Source: UBA1181 sp045639525 (GTDB lineage Bacteria; Bacteroidota; Bacteroidia; Bacteroidales; Paludibacteraceae). Taken from it: a stretch of DNA of 64,000 bases. The DNA lies in NCBI GenBank assembly GCA_045639525.1, contig JAZUDI010000077.1, forward strand, positions 1 to 64,000. The letters run 5' to 3'. The notes beneath the pieces are model-generated. The model saw only the letters and a list, made by a program, of their open reading frames with translations. It was not told the origin of the DNA and made no database searches. The position numbers and the translations under genes are program-made. Shown here piece after piece: positions 44,972 to 53,820 of this stretch (position 1 is the first letter of the stretch; every line of letters begins with the position of its first letter).

Positions 44972-46432
44972 TTACTCGAATGCGCCCATGCGCAACATAT
45001 TCACTTCCTTCTCTGAGAGGAATCTCCATTGACCGCGTTTGAGGTTCTTCTTGGTCAAACCTGCGAAGTAAACTCTATCCAAACGCATTACCTTGTAGCC
45101 CAAGTGCTCGAAGATACGACGAACGATACGGTTTCTTCCGGAGTGGATCTCAATACCGATCTTTCTGTGCTCCTCATCATCCAAGAAGCTAACTTCGTCT
45201 GCCTTGATCTCGCCATCCTCCAACATGATTCCAGCCATGATCTTCTCGTAATCCTCTTGCTCAAGCGCCTTATCCAAAGTCACTTGGTAAATCTTCTTCT
45301 TATTGTACTTAGGGTGAGTCAACTTAGCAGCCAAGTCACCATCGTTAGTAAGAAGCAATACACCTGTCGTGTTTCTATCCAAACGACCTACTGGGTAGAT
45401 ACGCTCGTGACAAGCGTTCTTCACGATGTCCAAAACGGTCAACTTTGCGTATGGATCGTCGTTAGAAGTGACGCAATCCTTTGGTTTGTTCAACAAGAGA
45501 TAAATTCTCTTATCAGGAGATACCAATTGGTCGTGGATCATCACCTTGTCGCCACGAAGAATCTTCGTACCCAACTCAGAAACGGTCACACCATTTACGG
45601 TAACCACACCAGCTTGGATCAACTCATCAGCCTCACGACGAGAACAGATTCCCGCATTGGCCAAGAACTTGTTCAAACGAATCTGCTCGTTTGGATCCTC
45701 GACAATCGAGCGATACTCGATAGGACGAGTAATGTTCTTAAATTGTCTGTTATTGTTGTTACCACCCTTCTTGAAACCGCCACGGTTGTTGTTAGGGCGT
45801 TGTTGGCCACCACGGTTGTTGAAACCGCCACGGTTGTTATTGTAACCACCACGATTGTTGTAACCGCCACCATTGTTGTTGTCATAACCGCCGCCGTTGT
45901 TGTTATAACCACCGTTATTGTTGTAGCCACCATTGTTATTGTAGCCGCCACGGTTGTTGTTGTAACCACCGCGGTTGTTGTTGTAACCACCACGGTTGTT
46001 GTTGTAACCACCGCGGTTGTTGTAGCCGCCACGGTTGTTGTTGTAACCACCGCGGTTGTTGTAGCCGCCCTCCGACTCACCATTGTTTTGGTTGTCGTTG
46101 TTGTAGCCGCGATTGTTGTTATAACCACGGTTATTATATCCACCTCCATTGTTGTCGTAGCCACCACCATTGTTATTATAGCGGTTGTTAGGACGGTATG
46201 GACGGTTATTTTGGTATTCGCTGTCGTTCTCCATGTTGAAACGAGTTGACGAATCGCCTATTCTTCTTCTTGGACGCTTTGCCGCAGGATCTGCGTTGTT
46301 GCGGATCACCCTATTTTCATTATTGAAGTTAGGATTGAAACTTTTTCTTTCTCTTGGATTTTCTCCGTCGTTGTTCTCGGCACCGTAGTTCCTCCCGGAA
46401 TCTTTCTGCCACTCTTCTTCGTAAGGATACAT
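44972..46432 (-). CDS. rRNA pseudouridine synthase (RluB/RsuA family) with an Asn/Gly/Arg-rich N-terminal extension
   Basis: The C-terminal half is a normal RluB-type enzyme: an S4 RNA-binding domain (about residues 238-300; LNKFLANAGICSRREADELI) and a catalytic domain with the active Asp352 in VGRLDRNTTG. It also has KKIYQVTLDK, and the C-terminus has SGRNRIVRRIFEHLGYKVMRLDRV. It should modify 23S or 16S rRNA uridine. The first 230 residues are unlike the family: charged at the start, then about 130 residues of GGYNNNRGG-type repeats, probably disordered, like RGG-rich RNA-binding tails. A -7 box (TATTTTTG on the minus strand, 46583-46576) lies 144 bases upstream of the start. purA follows. 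Confidence 0.88.
   Translation of the reverse strand: MYPYEEEWQKDSGRNYGAENNDGENPRERKSFNPNFNNENRVIRNNADPAAKRPRRRIGDSSTRFNMENDSEYQNNRPYRPNNRYNNNGGGYDNNGGGYNNRGYNNNRGYNNDNQNNGESEGGYNNRGGYNNNRGGYNNRGGYNNNRGGYNNNRGGYNNNRGGYNNNGGYNNNGGYNNNGGGYDNNNGGGYNNRGGYNNNRGGFNNRGGQQRPNNNRGGFKKGGNNNNRQFKNITRPIEYRSIVEDPNEQIRLNKFLANAGICSRREADELIQAGVVTVNGVTVSELGTKILRGDKVMIHDQLVSPDKRIYLLLNKPKDCVTSNDDPYAKLTVLDIVKNACHERIYPVGRLDRNTTGVLLLTNDGDLAAKLTHPKYNKKKIYQVTLDKALEQEDYEKIMAGIMLEDGEIKADEVSFLDDEEHRKIGIEIHSGRNRIVRRIFEHLGYKVMRLDRVYFAGLTKKNLKRGQWRFLSEKEVNMLRMGAFE
45757..46185 (-). repeat. Coding tandem repeat, degenerate 12-24-base units
   Basis: The coding strand repeats variants of GGTGGTTACAACAACAACCG and its GGT/GGC and GGCGGT variants about 15 times. 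It encodes GGYNNNRGG, GGYNNNGG and GGYNNRG units in the pseudouridine synthase. The repeat is in frame throughout, so copy changes would alter length without a frameshift. Confidence 0.85.
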
Positions 46433-46976
46433 AATTTTAAAAATTACTTATTAAAAAAAAAAAACAATTACAACTTCTATTCTAAATCGCCGGCTTAATT
46501 TTCCACGAAACATCGCCGGTTTATTTTTCATCAGTTATAAATAAAACCTATCGGCATTTCTACCCACAAGCCTCGCAAAAATACTACTTTTATTTTTACC
46601 TGACACTCTTTTTTTGTGAATTTTTCGTTAATTTCTCAAAATTTAAAATCAACCAACACAAAACCCTCAGGTAGGGACAAAAAAAAAGGAGTTGAACACC
46701 CCTCTTTTTTTTGCAAACGGTAATTAATCATTCATCAATGTTTAGTTACGTGGTTTTCTAAAAGTTATTCAATATATAGTTTTCATAAAATTCGTAAACC
46801 GAAATGAATGTTGGGATTACTTATCTCCCTCATCACACTTGCAAAGTTATCCTTAATAGCGTGTTTGACTATGTAAAATCCTCCTATTTATATGGACAAT
46901 TTTTACAAAATACATGGACAATCCGCATGGATAAAATTCACAACAAACTATATATCAACACATTAAAACGCACGAA
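46433..46976. other. 544-base AT-rich gap
   Basis: No gene is supported. The left part is the leader of the pseudouridine synthase, with two similar words, TCGCCGGCTTAATTTTCC (46488-46505) and TCGCCGGTTTATTTTTC (46513-46529), and a -7 box at 46576-46583. An A-run/T-run hairpin with an imperfect stem lies at 46679-46714. A -7 box on the minus strand (46842-46849) has no matching upstream box. The plus-strand frame at 46804-47055 has poor composition and overlaps the SDR gene. Confidence 0.5.
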
Positions 46977-47801
46977 CTATGAATACAACTTATCTACGAC
47001 AAATAACAAAAAGCGATTGGGGACAAGTCTGAAAATGAATGATATCAACTTATAACTGATGCCTGGCACGACCACCAACGACATCTTTTTCTTCTTTATT
47101 TGCTTTAAAATGGCACGGGAAATCCCAACGGGTTCCATACCATTCTGTTCATCATGAGCCATGGTATCCACCGCCTTTTTCATCCTCTCCGTATAGGCCG
47201 ATTGAGGGGATTGGGCAGCCGCCGTAAATCTCCTTGCGGCCGTGAATTCAGTCTTGGCGTCGCCTGGCAGCACGCAACAACACTGCACCCCGAATTGTTT
47301 CATCTCAATGGCCAACGTCTGCGTCAAAATCTTCACTGCGGCCTTACTAGCAGAGTAATAGCCTTGATAAGGGATCGGAATAAAACCCGCCACCGAAGAG
47401 GTAGTGATGATCTTACCCCCCTTTTGGCTCCTCATCACAGGCAGAACAGCATGCAATACATTGACCGTACCGAAGAAATTGGTCTCCATTTGAAAACGAG
47501 CCTCCTCCTCCGCAGTATCTTCGATGGAGCCAGCGATACCGTTTCCCGCGTTGCAGATCACCACATCGATCCGTCCACGCTCCGCCACAATGCGATCCAC
47601 GCCCGACTGGACACTCTTCGCATCGGTCACATCCATCTGAAGCGGAATGATTTCACCCTTTGAAAGAGTATCCGTTTGAGGATCCGATAATCTACGGGAA
47701 CCTGAATAGACGATATAACCACTCTTCATCAATAACTCAGCGGTAGCTTTTCCCAAGCCAGCGCTACCTCCCGTCAGGAGGACAATGTTGTTTGTTGCCA
47801 T
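46977..47801 (-). CDS. Short-chain dehydrogenase/reductase (SDR), 274 aa
   Basis: The start at 47801 places the NAD(P)-binding loop TGGSAGLG near residue 10; the longer start at 47828 adds nine unlikely residues. The classical SDR set is present: NAGNG (near 85), catalytic Ser in SSVAG and YYSASK (near 150-155). The C-terminus is hydrophobic (residues 250-274, SYKLISFIFRLVPNRFLLFV), so it may touch the membrane. Arg in GSRRL favours NADP. The substrate is unknown. It is the last of three minus-strand genes (mltF, WalJ-like, SDR) spaced 40 and 62 bases apart. Confidence 0.85.
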   Translation of the reverse strand: MATNNIVLLTGGSAGLGKATAELLMKSGYIVYSGSRRLSDPQTDTLSKGEIIPLQMDVTDAKSVQSGVDRIVAERGRIDVVICNAGNGIAGSIEDTAEEEARFQMETNFFGTVNVLHAVLPVMRSQKGGKIITTSSVAGFIPIPYQGYYSASKAAVKILTQTLAIEMKQFGVQCCCVLPGDAKTEFTAARRFTAAAQSPQSAYTERMKKAVDTMAHDEQNGMEPVGISRAILKQIKKKKMSLVVVPGISYKLISFIFRLVPNRFLLFVVDKLYS

Positions 47802-47863
47802 ATAATTAAATCTATGGATAATTTTCAATGGAAATTAGCCCATCCTCAGCCCTTCATCTGCGG

Positions 47864-48646
47864 TCATAAATTAAAAAGCATCCCCTCATTACGCTTCAGT
47901 ACAATGACCTCCGTATCATATTTCACCCCTTTCTTCACGGTTTCCAAGGCCAATTCCGGCGTGTTGTTGGTCTTACTGAGGTGGCAAAGGAAGATTTTTT
48001 GGAGAAATGGCTGGGCCGACTCCGCCAAGACGGCCGCAGTCTGCTGATTGTTCAAATGGCCGCCCTTACTGAGGATACGAGCCTTCAACTGAGGCGCATA
48101 TGGGCCAGTTACCAACATATTTTCATCATGGTTCGCCTCTATCACCAAATAATCCGAGATGGAGATGTAATTTTTCAACTCATCTGTCACATAACCAATA
48201 TCGGTCGCCAAAGTGAAGCGGACATTACCATGTTTAATGAAAAAACCATTGTTATCCTTGCTGTCATGCGGCACAAAGAAGGGGGTAATGGAGAATTGGC
48301 CCAATTGCAAAGGGACATTTCGGCTCAAGATCCGCTGATTGATAGGAGAGACCTTCTCCGTGATACCATAATTGGCATTGATGCCATCGTGGGAAGCTTG
48401 TGTCGCATAAATCGGAATATGCTGTTTTTCACTGAAATAGCCCACCGAACGCACATGATCGTAATGGTCATGTGTCACCAACACCGCCTTTACCTTCGAG
48501 ACGGACAATCCTACTTGTTCCAAATGTTTGCGTATAGTACGGAAAGGGATGCCGACATCCACCAGGAAACCGCACTCCGCATCTCCGAAGTAGTAGCAAT
48601 TACCACTACTTCCAGAGGCCATACTATAGAAGATAAAATCGTTCAT
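47864..48646 (-). CDS. MBL-fold metallo-hydrolase, WalJ/YycJ-like
   Basis: The 260-residue protein has the metallo-beta-lactamase fold. SMASGSSGNCYY (near 7-18) is the family start, and THDHYDHV (near 59-66) is the first metal site. Later His and Asp ligands lie in VPHDSKD, ATDIGY and EANHDENML. It resembles WalJ/YycJ, a 5'-3' exonuclease-like protein tied to replication control and cell wall maintenance in other bacteria. Here it follows mltF by 40 bases, which fits a cell-wall connection without proving it. Confidence 0.82.
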   Translation of the reverse strand: MNDFIFYSMASGSSGNCYYFGDAECGFLVDVGIPFRTIRKHLEQVGLSVSKVKAVLVTHDHYDHVRSVGYFSEKQHIPIYATQASHDGINANYGITEKVSPINQRILSRNVPLQLGQFSITPFFVPHDSKDNNGFFIKHGNVRFTLATDIGYVTDELKNYISISDYLVIEANHDENMLVTGPYAPQLKARILSKGGHLNNQQTAAVLAESAQPFLQKIFLCHLSKTNNTPELALETVKKGVKYDTEVIVLKRNEGMLFNL

Positions 48647-48686
48647 CCGTAAAACTTGTCCAAAAACGACTGCAAAGGTAGCAAAA

Positions 48687-50063
48687 CTAATCGGTTATCA
48701 CATCCACATACTCCTGATATCTGACCATAATTTCTTCAACAAATTTATACACCTCCTCGCCACGCAGGTATCCATGGCGTACGACAGGGTCGTTAAAGAA
48801 CTCCGGTTTGGACTTTAAAAGGGCAAATATCTTCACATCCTCCCACTTCTGGGGATTCTTGCCATTCTTTTCGGCCAAGGCCATCGCGTCGCGCACATGT
48901 CCCACGCCCGCATTATAGCTCGCCAAGACAAACTTTGTACGCTCACTACGGTCCTCTATGTAATTATAGATGTTATCCACCCTTTTCAAATAGTTGGCCG
49001 CCACCTTGACACTCACATCAGGATGTGTCATATCGGTGCTGTCCGCACCCAGTTTCATGGCCGTACCTGGCATCAGTTGCATCAAGCCCACGGCTCCCGC
49101 CCACGACTTTGCGTTGGGATTAAACTTTGACTCCTGATAGGCGATGGAGGCCAACAATTTCCAGTCCCAGTCAAGCTCCTTGGCATACTTACGAAAAATC
49201 TGATCATACTCCGAAATCTTTTTCTTGCTCAGATAACGGGGCCTCTCCTTCGAATTCACCAACTTGCTTTGCTCGAAATACTTATGGTAAAGGTATTTAC
49301 AGGTATAATCGCTTTTCGACCCGTCAAACCACTTATTCACAGCATCTTCCAACTCCTTTGAATGTTTGCGAACAACCCAAGCCGAACGTTGCGTAAAGCT
49401 CGTTCGCATAGAGATGTCGATGTTTTTGAAGTAAGTCTTGTTCACGGAGGCGATGTTTTCGTCGGCGATCGTATAGTCGATCTCCCCTTTCGACACCTGC
49501 TCAATCAACGACTCCTCATTCTCCTCGTTGGAGACCGTCGAGATCTGGATGCCGCCACCCAACTCGTCATCCAAGTTTAGCAACCGTTTATGGTATTTGG
49601 AATTCTCCACCACCACAATCTCCTTATCGATCAGTTCGACCACATCCTTCACCTGCTCGAACTTATTCTTCCGCTTTCTCTGCACCAACACCTGATTGGA
49701 GGTAAAAGTGTGGGAGGAAAAGGCTACCTTCTCTTTCAAATCATTGGAGATTACTACTGGATAGGCGATTAAATCCACATCCTTCGCCTCAAGCATCTGG
49801 ATCATACCCGGCTCATCCTTTGCCGTCACCACCTCCAACTCCACGCCCAACGACTGGGCGAAGCGCTGCGCCAACTCATATTCAAAGCCCATCTCCTCCC
49901 CTTTGTAGTCGAAATAGGAGGTCGATCGGGATAGCGTCACGACACGCAACTTGCCCGCCTCCTCGATTCGTTCCAAATCGGAGAGGTTCTCGCCATTATC
50001 GTTTCTGCCTATGCAAGCCAGAAGCGCAGGCACCAAGAACAATATGAATAGGTGTCGCTTCAT
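48687..50063 (-). CDS. mltF: Membrane-bound lytic murein transglycosylase F (MltF)
   Basis: MltF cuts the glycan strands of peptidoglycan from the periplasmic face of the outer membrane. The start at 50063 (or 50066) gives a lipoprotein signal (MKRHLFILFLVPALLAC); the in-frame start at 50120 would bury it. The 458-residue protein has a solute-binding-protein-like domain (about 30-270; KLRVVTLSRSTSYFDYKGEEMGF) and a C-terminal SLT domain. The catalytic Glu is in YQESKFNP, with GAVGLMQLMPGTA and SYNAGVGHV following. A perfect -7 box (TAACTTTG, 50214-50207 on the minus strand) lies about 145 bases upstream. Confidence 0.93.
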   Translation of the reverse strand: MKRHLFILFLVPALLACIGRNDNGENLSDLERIEEAGKLRVVTLSRSTSYFDYKGEEMGFEYELAQRFAQSLGVELEVVTAKDEPGMIQMLEAKDVDLIAYPVVISNDLKEKVAFSSHTFTSNQVLVQRKRKNKFEQVKDVVELIDKEIVVVENSKYHKRLLNLDDELGGGIQISTVSNEENEESLIEQVSKGEIDYTIADENIASVNKTYFKNIDISMRTSFTQRSAWVVRKHSKELEDAVNKWFDGSKSDYTCKYLYHKYFEQSKLVNSKERPRYLSKKKISEYDQIFRKYAKELDWDWKLLASIAYQESKFNPNAKSWAGAVGLMQLMPGTAMKLGADSTDMTHPDVSVKVAANYLKRVDNIYNYIEDRSERTKFVLASYNAGVGHVRDAMALAEKNGKNPQKWEDVKIFALLKSKPEFFNDPVVRHGYLRGEEVYKFVEEIMVRYQEYVDVITD

Positions 50064-50264
50064 CATATATATACTTTTGTCCACAATGAGAGAGCATCTA
50101 CAGGCGGTCATTGGCGTCAAAACACGTCACGTCATACCTCATATACATAGATCTCTTCACACAATATTCGTGCTTTTCATGTGCGACTTATATTTTCATA
50201 TTATAACAAAGTTAACAAATATTTTTAAATAATAAACTATCTTTGCATAGTAAATATTAACGTC
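50064..50264. promoter_or_regulatory. Divergent promoter region, mltF / menF
   Basis: The -7 box for mltF (CAAAGTTA on the plus strand, 50207-50214) and the one for menF (TATCTTTG, 50238-50245) face away from each other only 23 bases apart. Polymerases on the two would exclude each other. The mltF leader would be about 135 bases; no riboswitch fold was recognised in it. Confidence 0.5.
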
Positions 50265-51314
50265 GTGACGATATCAGAGGCAAAAAAACTATTAATCAGC
50301 GAAAAGCATTATGTACTTTTCCGATTACCAAACGAGAAAGCAGCACGTCTCGTTGCAGCCAACCATATCCATGCCTACGACACACTTCCTTCCGACTGGT
50401 CGCAACTCAGAAACAGCTTCGTTTTCGCCCCTTTCTCCACCGAGAGAGAGCGTTTTTTAGCGATTCCATCGGAGAAATCTCATCTAATTGAAATAGAGAG
50501 AAAGCCGCAGGAACCCAAGGAGTCTCTCCCGACTGAGAGCACCCCTTCAGGCGAGTACACCCAAGCATTCGAGGCCTTTTCCGCCGCCATACGGAGACAA
50601 AAGTTTCAAAAACTGGTACTCTCCCGTTCATGCGACATAGCCATACCGACACAAAACCCTGTCGACCTGTTCGAGAAGGCAGCCCTCGCCTATCCCAACG
50701 CAATGGTTTACCTTTTCCATACGCCTTTGACAGGCCACTGGTTAGGCGTCTCACCCGAACTGCTCATCGCTGGTGACGACATACAGTTACGCACCATCGC
50801 CTTGGCAGGTACCCAACGCAACAACGGAGGCACCATCCCCCTTGAGAATTGGGGCGAAAAGGAGCGTTTGGAACAACGCATCGTGGCCGACTACATCCGA
50901 GATCGCATCGCAGGATTCGGCACTTGCAAGGATGAATGGGGCCCTTACAGCATCAATGCGGGCCACCTCTCCCACCTTCGGACAGATTTCTATTTTCAAG
51001 TGGACGAGTCGCGGCGAGCGGATTTTATCTCCGCCATCCACCCGACACCTGCGGTCTGCGGACTACCCAAAGAGGAATCCATCGCCTTCATCCAACAACA
51101 TGAGGGGTATGATAGAAGTTATTACGCTGGCTTTTTGGGTATGGTGGAGGACTCCTCCCAAATGGAACTCTATGTCAACCTCCGCTGTATGCGCTTCGAT
51201 GAAAAGAGCGCTACACTCTATGCGGGTGGAGGAATTTTATCGACCTCCGACCTCGCATCCGAATGGATAGAGACGGAGGAGAAGATGAACACACTGAAAC
51301 GAATCCTATTCTAA
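50265..51314 (+). CDS. menF: Isochorismate synthase MenF
   Basis: MenF converts chorismate to isochorismate, the entry step to menaquinone. The start is a GTG at 50265, about 13 bases after the predicted transcript start. The 349-residue protein is the shorter Bacteroidota type, with the chorismate-binding core QKLVLSRSCDIAIP, HTPLTGHWLGVSPELLI, LAGTQRNNG and the C-terminal AIHPTPAVCGLPKEES and YAGGGI. The Mg-binding Glu residues are in GVSPE and GLPKEE. menD starts five bases after its stop. Confidence 0.92.
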   Translation: MTISEAKKLLISEKHYVLFRLPNEKAARLVAANHIHAYDTLPSDWSQLRNSFVFAPFSTERERFLAIPSEKSHLIEIERKPQEPKESLPTESTPSGEYTQAFEAFSAAIRRQKFQKLVLSRSCDIAIPTQNPVDLFEKAALAYPNAMVYLFHTPLTGHWLGVSPELLIAGDDIQLRTIALAGTQRNNGGTIPLENWGEKERLEQRIVADYIRDRIAGFGTCKDEWGPYSINAGHLSHLRTDFYFQVDESRRADFISAIHPTPAVCGLPKEESIAFIQQHEGYDRSYYAGFLGMVEDSSQMELYVNLRCMRFDEKSATLYAGGGILSTSDLASEWIETEEKMNTLKRILF

Positions 51315-51319
51315 TAGAT

Positions 51320-52960
51320 ATGTATTCCACCAAAGAGAACATTAGGCAACTGACCTCCTTGATGGTCGCACATGGTGTGACGGAGGTGGTAATCTCACCA
51401 GGTTCCCGCAACATGCCTTTAGCGGAGACCTTCGCCCACTGCGAAAAGATGCATTGCCACCCCATTACCGACGAACGAAGCGCAGGTTTCTATGCGTTGG
51501 GACTTGCCCAACAGATCGAATCGCCCGTCGCAGTCTGTGTCACATCGGGTTCCGCACTTCTGAACTTGGCCTCCGCAGTTTCGGAAGCCTACTACCAACA
51601 GCTTCCGCTACTCGTCATTTCCGCCGATCGTCCCGAGGCGTGGATCGGGCAGTTGGACGGCCAGACAATTCCACAAATGGGTTCTTTCGGAAGTCTCATC
51701 AAATCGAGCGTCTGCCTAAACGAGCCTAACAACGACACCGACCGCTGGCACAACAATAGAATGATCAACGAAGCCTTGTTGGCGCTTCAACTTCATCACC
51801 CGGGTCCTGTTCACATTAATGTTCCCATTACGGAGCCCTTCTTCGACTGTTCCGCCGAGGAACTACCCCAAGAGCGCACCATCCAGTGCATGACGGGCAA
51901 CGAAACAGCACTTTTTGAAGCATGGAGAGCCGCTCATTCGCCAATGATCATCGTCGGACAGCTATCCCCCAAATCAGCCAAGGAGATCGAACCTCTTTTG
52001 GAACGGATAGGCGTTCCGGTACTTTGCGAGTCGCTCTCGAATCTGCACACATCCACAGCCATCCATCTTTTCGACCTCACACTTGTGGCGAAAAAGGATC
52101 TCTCCCACCTCGTTTCGGACTTGGTCATTTATTTAGGAGGTCATATTGTTTCGAAACGGTTGAAGCGATGGCTACGAAGCCAGCCGCCCAAGAATCTCTG
52201 GCGGATATCCCCAGAAGGAGCTGTCCAAGACACATTCCAAGCGCTTACCCATGTCATCAAGGCAACTCCCCTCCATTTTTTAACCTCCTTAGAATCGCAT
52301 ATCCAAGGTGATCATCGCACTTATCTCGATATATGGCATTCTGAAGAGGATTCGGTGCGACGAAAATTAAGTTGTCCGAAGGCATACGCCGCACTGAGCG
52401 TCGCCTACAAATTTTGCGAAGAGATACCGCAAGGATCCACATTGGTCTTGGCCAATAGCTCCTCCGTCCGATATGCGCAATTGGTCAGAACCCAACCGCA
52501 CATCGACACCTATTGCAACCGGGGTGTCAATGGCATCGACGGTTCGCTCTCGTCCGCTGTAGGCATCGCGGCGGCCGACACAAGCCGTCCTGTCTATCTA
52601 CTGATCGGCGATCTCAGCTTCTTCTACGACATGAATGGCCTCTGGAACACCCATTTGCCACAGAACCTACACATTCTATTGATAAACAATGGTGGCGGCG
52701 AGATCTTTAGAACGCTCCCTGGTCTGCCCGACAATACATCGACAAGAACCTTTGTCATGGCATCACATGCCGCTACCGCCAAGGGTTGGGTGGAATCCAT
52801 GCAGTGTCGCTACATGGCGGTGAAAAGCGAAGAAGAGTACCAACAGAATTTGAGTCAATTCATTCAATATCAAGGAGATCACCCTATCGTAATGGAGGTG
52901 TTCACTGATCCGATCCAAGATGAGGAGGTGCAAAAGAGCCTCTATTGTCAATTTGAATAA
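51320..52960 (+). CDS. menD: MenD, SEPHCHC synthase
   Basis: MenD joins 2-oxoglutarate to isochorismate with thiamine diphosphate, giving 2-succinyl-5-enolpyruvyl-6-hydroxy-3-cyclohexadiene-1-carboxylate. The start at 51320 (MYSTKENIRQLTSLMVAHGV) agrees with the family; an earlier in-frame ATG at 51263 lies inside menF. The 546-residue protein has the ThDP activation Glu in TDERSAGFYALG and VTSGSALLNL. It also has VISADRPEAWIGQLDGQTI, and late NRGVNGIDGSLSSAVG and LIGDLSFFYDMNGLW, which bind the diphosphate and Mg. It is the second gene of the men operon. Confidence 0.95.
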   Translation: MYSTKENIRQLTSLMVAHGVTEVVISPGSRNMPLAETFAHCEKMHCHPITDERSAGFYALGLAQQIESPVAVCVTSGSALLNLASAVSEAYYQQLPLLVISADRPEAWIGQLDGQTIPQMGSFGSLIKSSVCLNEPNNDTDRWHNNRMINEALLALQLHHPGPVHINVPITEPFFDCSAEELPQERTIQCMTGNETALFEAWRAAHSPMIIVGQLSPKSAKEIEPLLERIGVPVLCESLSNLHTSTAIHLFDLTLVAKKDLSHLVSDLVIYLGGHIVSKRLKRWLRSQPPKNLWRISPEGAVQDTFQALTHVIKATPLHFLTSLESHIQGDHRTYLDIWHSEEDSVRRKLSCPKAYAALSVAYKFCEEIPQGSTLVLANSSSVRYAQLVRTQPHIDTYCNRGVNGIDGSLSSAVGIAAADTSRPVYLLIGDLSFFYDMNGLWNTHLPQNLHILLINNGGGEIFRTLPGLPDNTSTRTFVMASHAATAKGWVESMQCRYMAVKSEEEYQQNLSQFIQYQGDHPIVMEVFTDPIQDEEVQKSLYCQFE

Positions 52961-52986
52961 TTAGCATAATAATAAATACTACAAAT

Positions 52987-53808
52987 ATGGAGAAAAGAAA
53001 TTGGGAAACCATCAAAGAGTACAAAGAGATACTCTTCGACTTCTACAACGGCATCGCCCGTATCACCATCAACCGCCCGCGCTACCGCAATGCCTTCACC
53101 CCCACCACCACGGCGGAGATGAGCGACGCGCTTGTTATCTGCCGTGAAAGACAAGACATCAGCGTAGTGGTCTTCACAGGCGCCGGCGACATGGCATTCT
53201 GCAGCGGTGGAGATATGCACGTCAAGGGACGAGGTGGTTACATTGACGAGGGTGGCGTACCGCGCCTCTCCGTATTGGATGTGCAGAAGCAGATCCGTTC
53301 CCTTCCTAAACCAGTCATCGCGGCGGTCAACGGTTACGCCATCGGTGGCGGACATGTCTTGCATGTGGTTTGCGACCTAACCATCGCTTCCGAGAATGCG
53401 AAGTTCGGCCAGACAGGACCGAAGGTTGGTAGTTTCGACGCCGGATTCGGCTCCTCTTACTTAGCTAGCATCGTAGGTCAAAAGAAGGCTCGCGAAATAT
53501 GGTTCCTTTGCCGCCAATACACGGCACAAGAGGCATTGGAGATGGGCTTGATCAACAAGGTGGTTCCTTTCGACCAATTGGAGGATGAATACGTAGCCTG
53601 GTCGGAGAAGATGATGGAACACTCTCCTCTTGCGCTCCGTATGATCAAACGAGGTTTGAACGCCGAGCTCGATGGACAGACCGGTATCCAAGAGTTCGCG
53701 GGCGACATGACCATGCTCTACTACTGCCTCGACGAGGCGCAAGAGGGCGGAAAAGCCTTTTTGGAGAAGCGGAAACCTAATTTTAAGGACTATCCAAAAT
53801 TCCCTTAA
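52987..53808 (+). CDS. menB: 1,4-dihydroxy-2-naphthoyl-CoA synthase MenB
   Basis: MenB closes the second ring of menaquinone from succinylbenzoyl-CoA. The 273-residue crotonase-fold protein has NRPRYRNAFTP (near 31-41), the oxyanion pocket FCSGGDMHVKGRGGY and AAVNGYAIGGGHVLHVVCD. The active stretch GSFDAGFGSSYLAS has the Asp/Tyr arrangement of MenB rather than plain enoyl-CoA hydratase. It lies 26 bases after menD and 12 bases before menC. Confidence 0.96.
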   Translation: MEKRNWETIKEYKEILFDFYNGIARITINRPRYRNAFTPTTTAEMSDALVICRERQDISVVVFTGAGDMAFCSGGDMHVKGRGGYIDEGGVPRLSVLDVQKQIRSLPKPVIAAVNGYAIGGGHVLHVVCDLTIASENAKFGQTGPKVGSFDAGFGSSYLASIVGQKKAREIWFLCRQYTAQEALEMGLINKVVPFDQLEDEYVAWSEKMMEHSPLALRMIKRGLNAELDGQTGIQEFAGDMTMLYYCLDEAQEGGKAFLEKRKPNFKDYPKFP

Positions 53809-53820
53809 TATCCACAGATC

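Noticed and set aside
45757..46185. Repeats that look like a CRISPR array
   Set aside because: Units are 12-24 bases, degenerate, in frame with a real coding sequence, and there are no unique spacers or cas genes.
46679..46714. Terminator hairpin between A-run and T-run
   Set aside because: The stem needs a bulge and only GAG/CTC pairs beyond the runs. No transcript clearly ends there.
46804..47055. Plus-strand frame of 83 codons
   Set aside because: It overlaps the SDR gene in antisense, has poor composition and no ribosome site or promoter.
46977..47801. SDR as the missing 3-beta-hydroxysteroid dehydrogenase of the reductase operon
   Set aside because: It is 39 kb away, in an unrelated operon with mltF, and the catalytic motifs do not show substrate.
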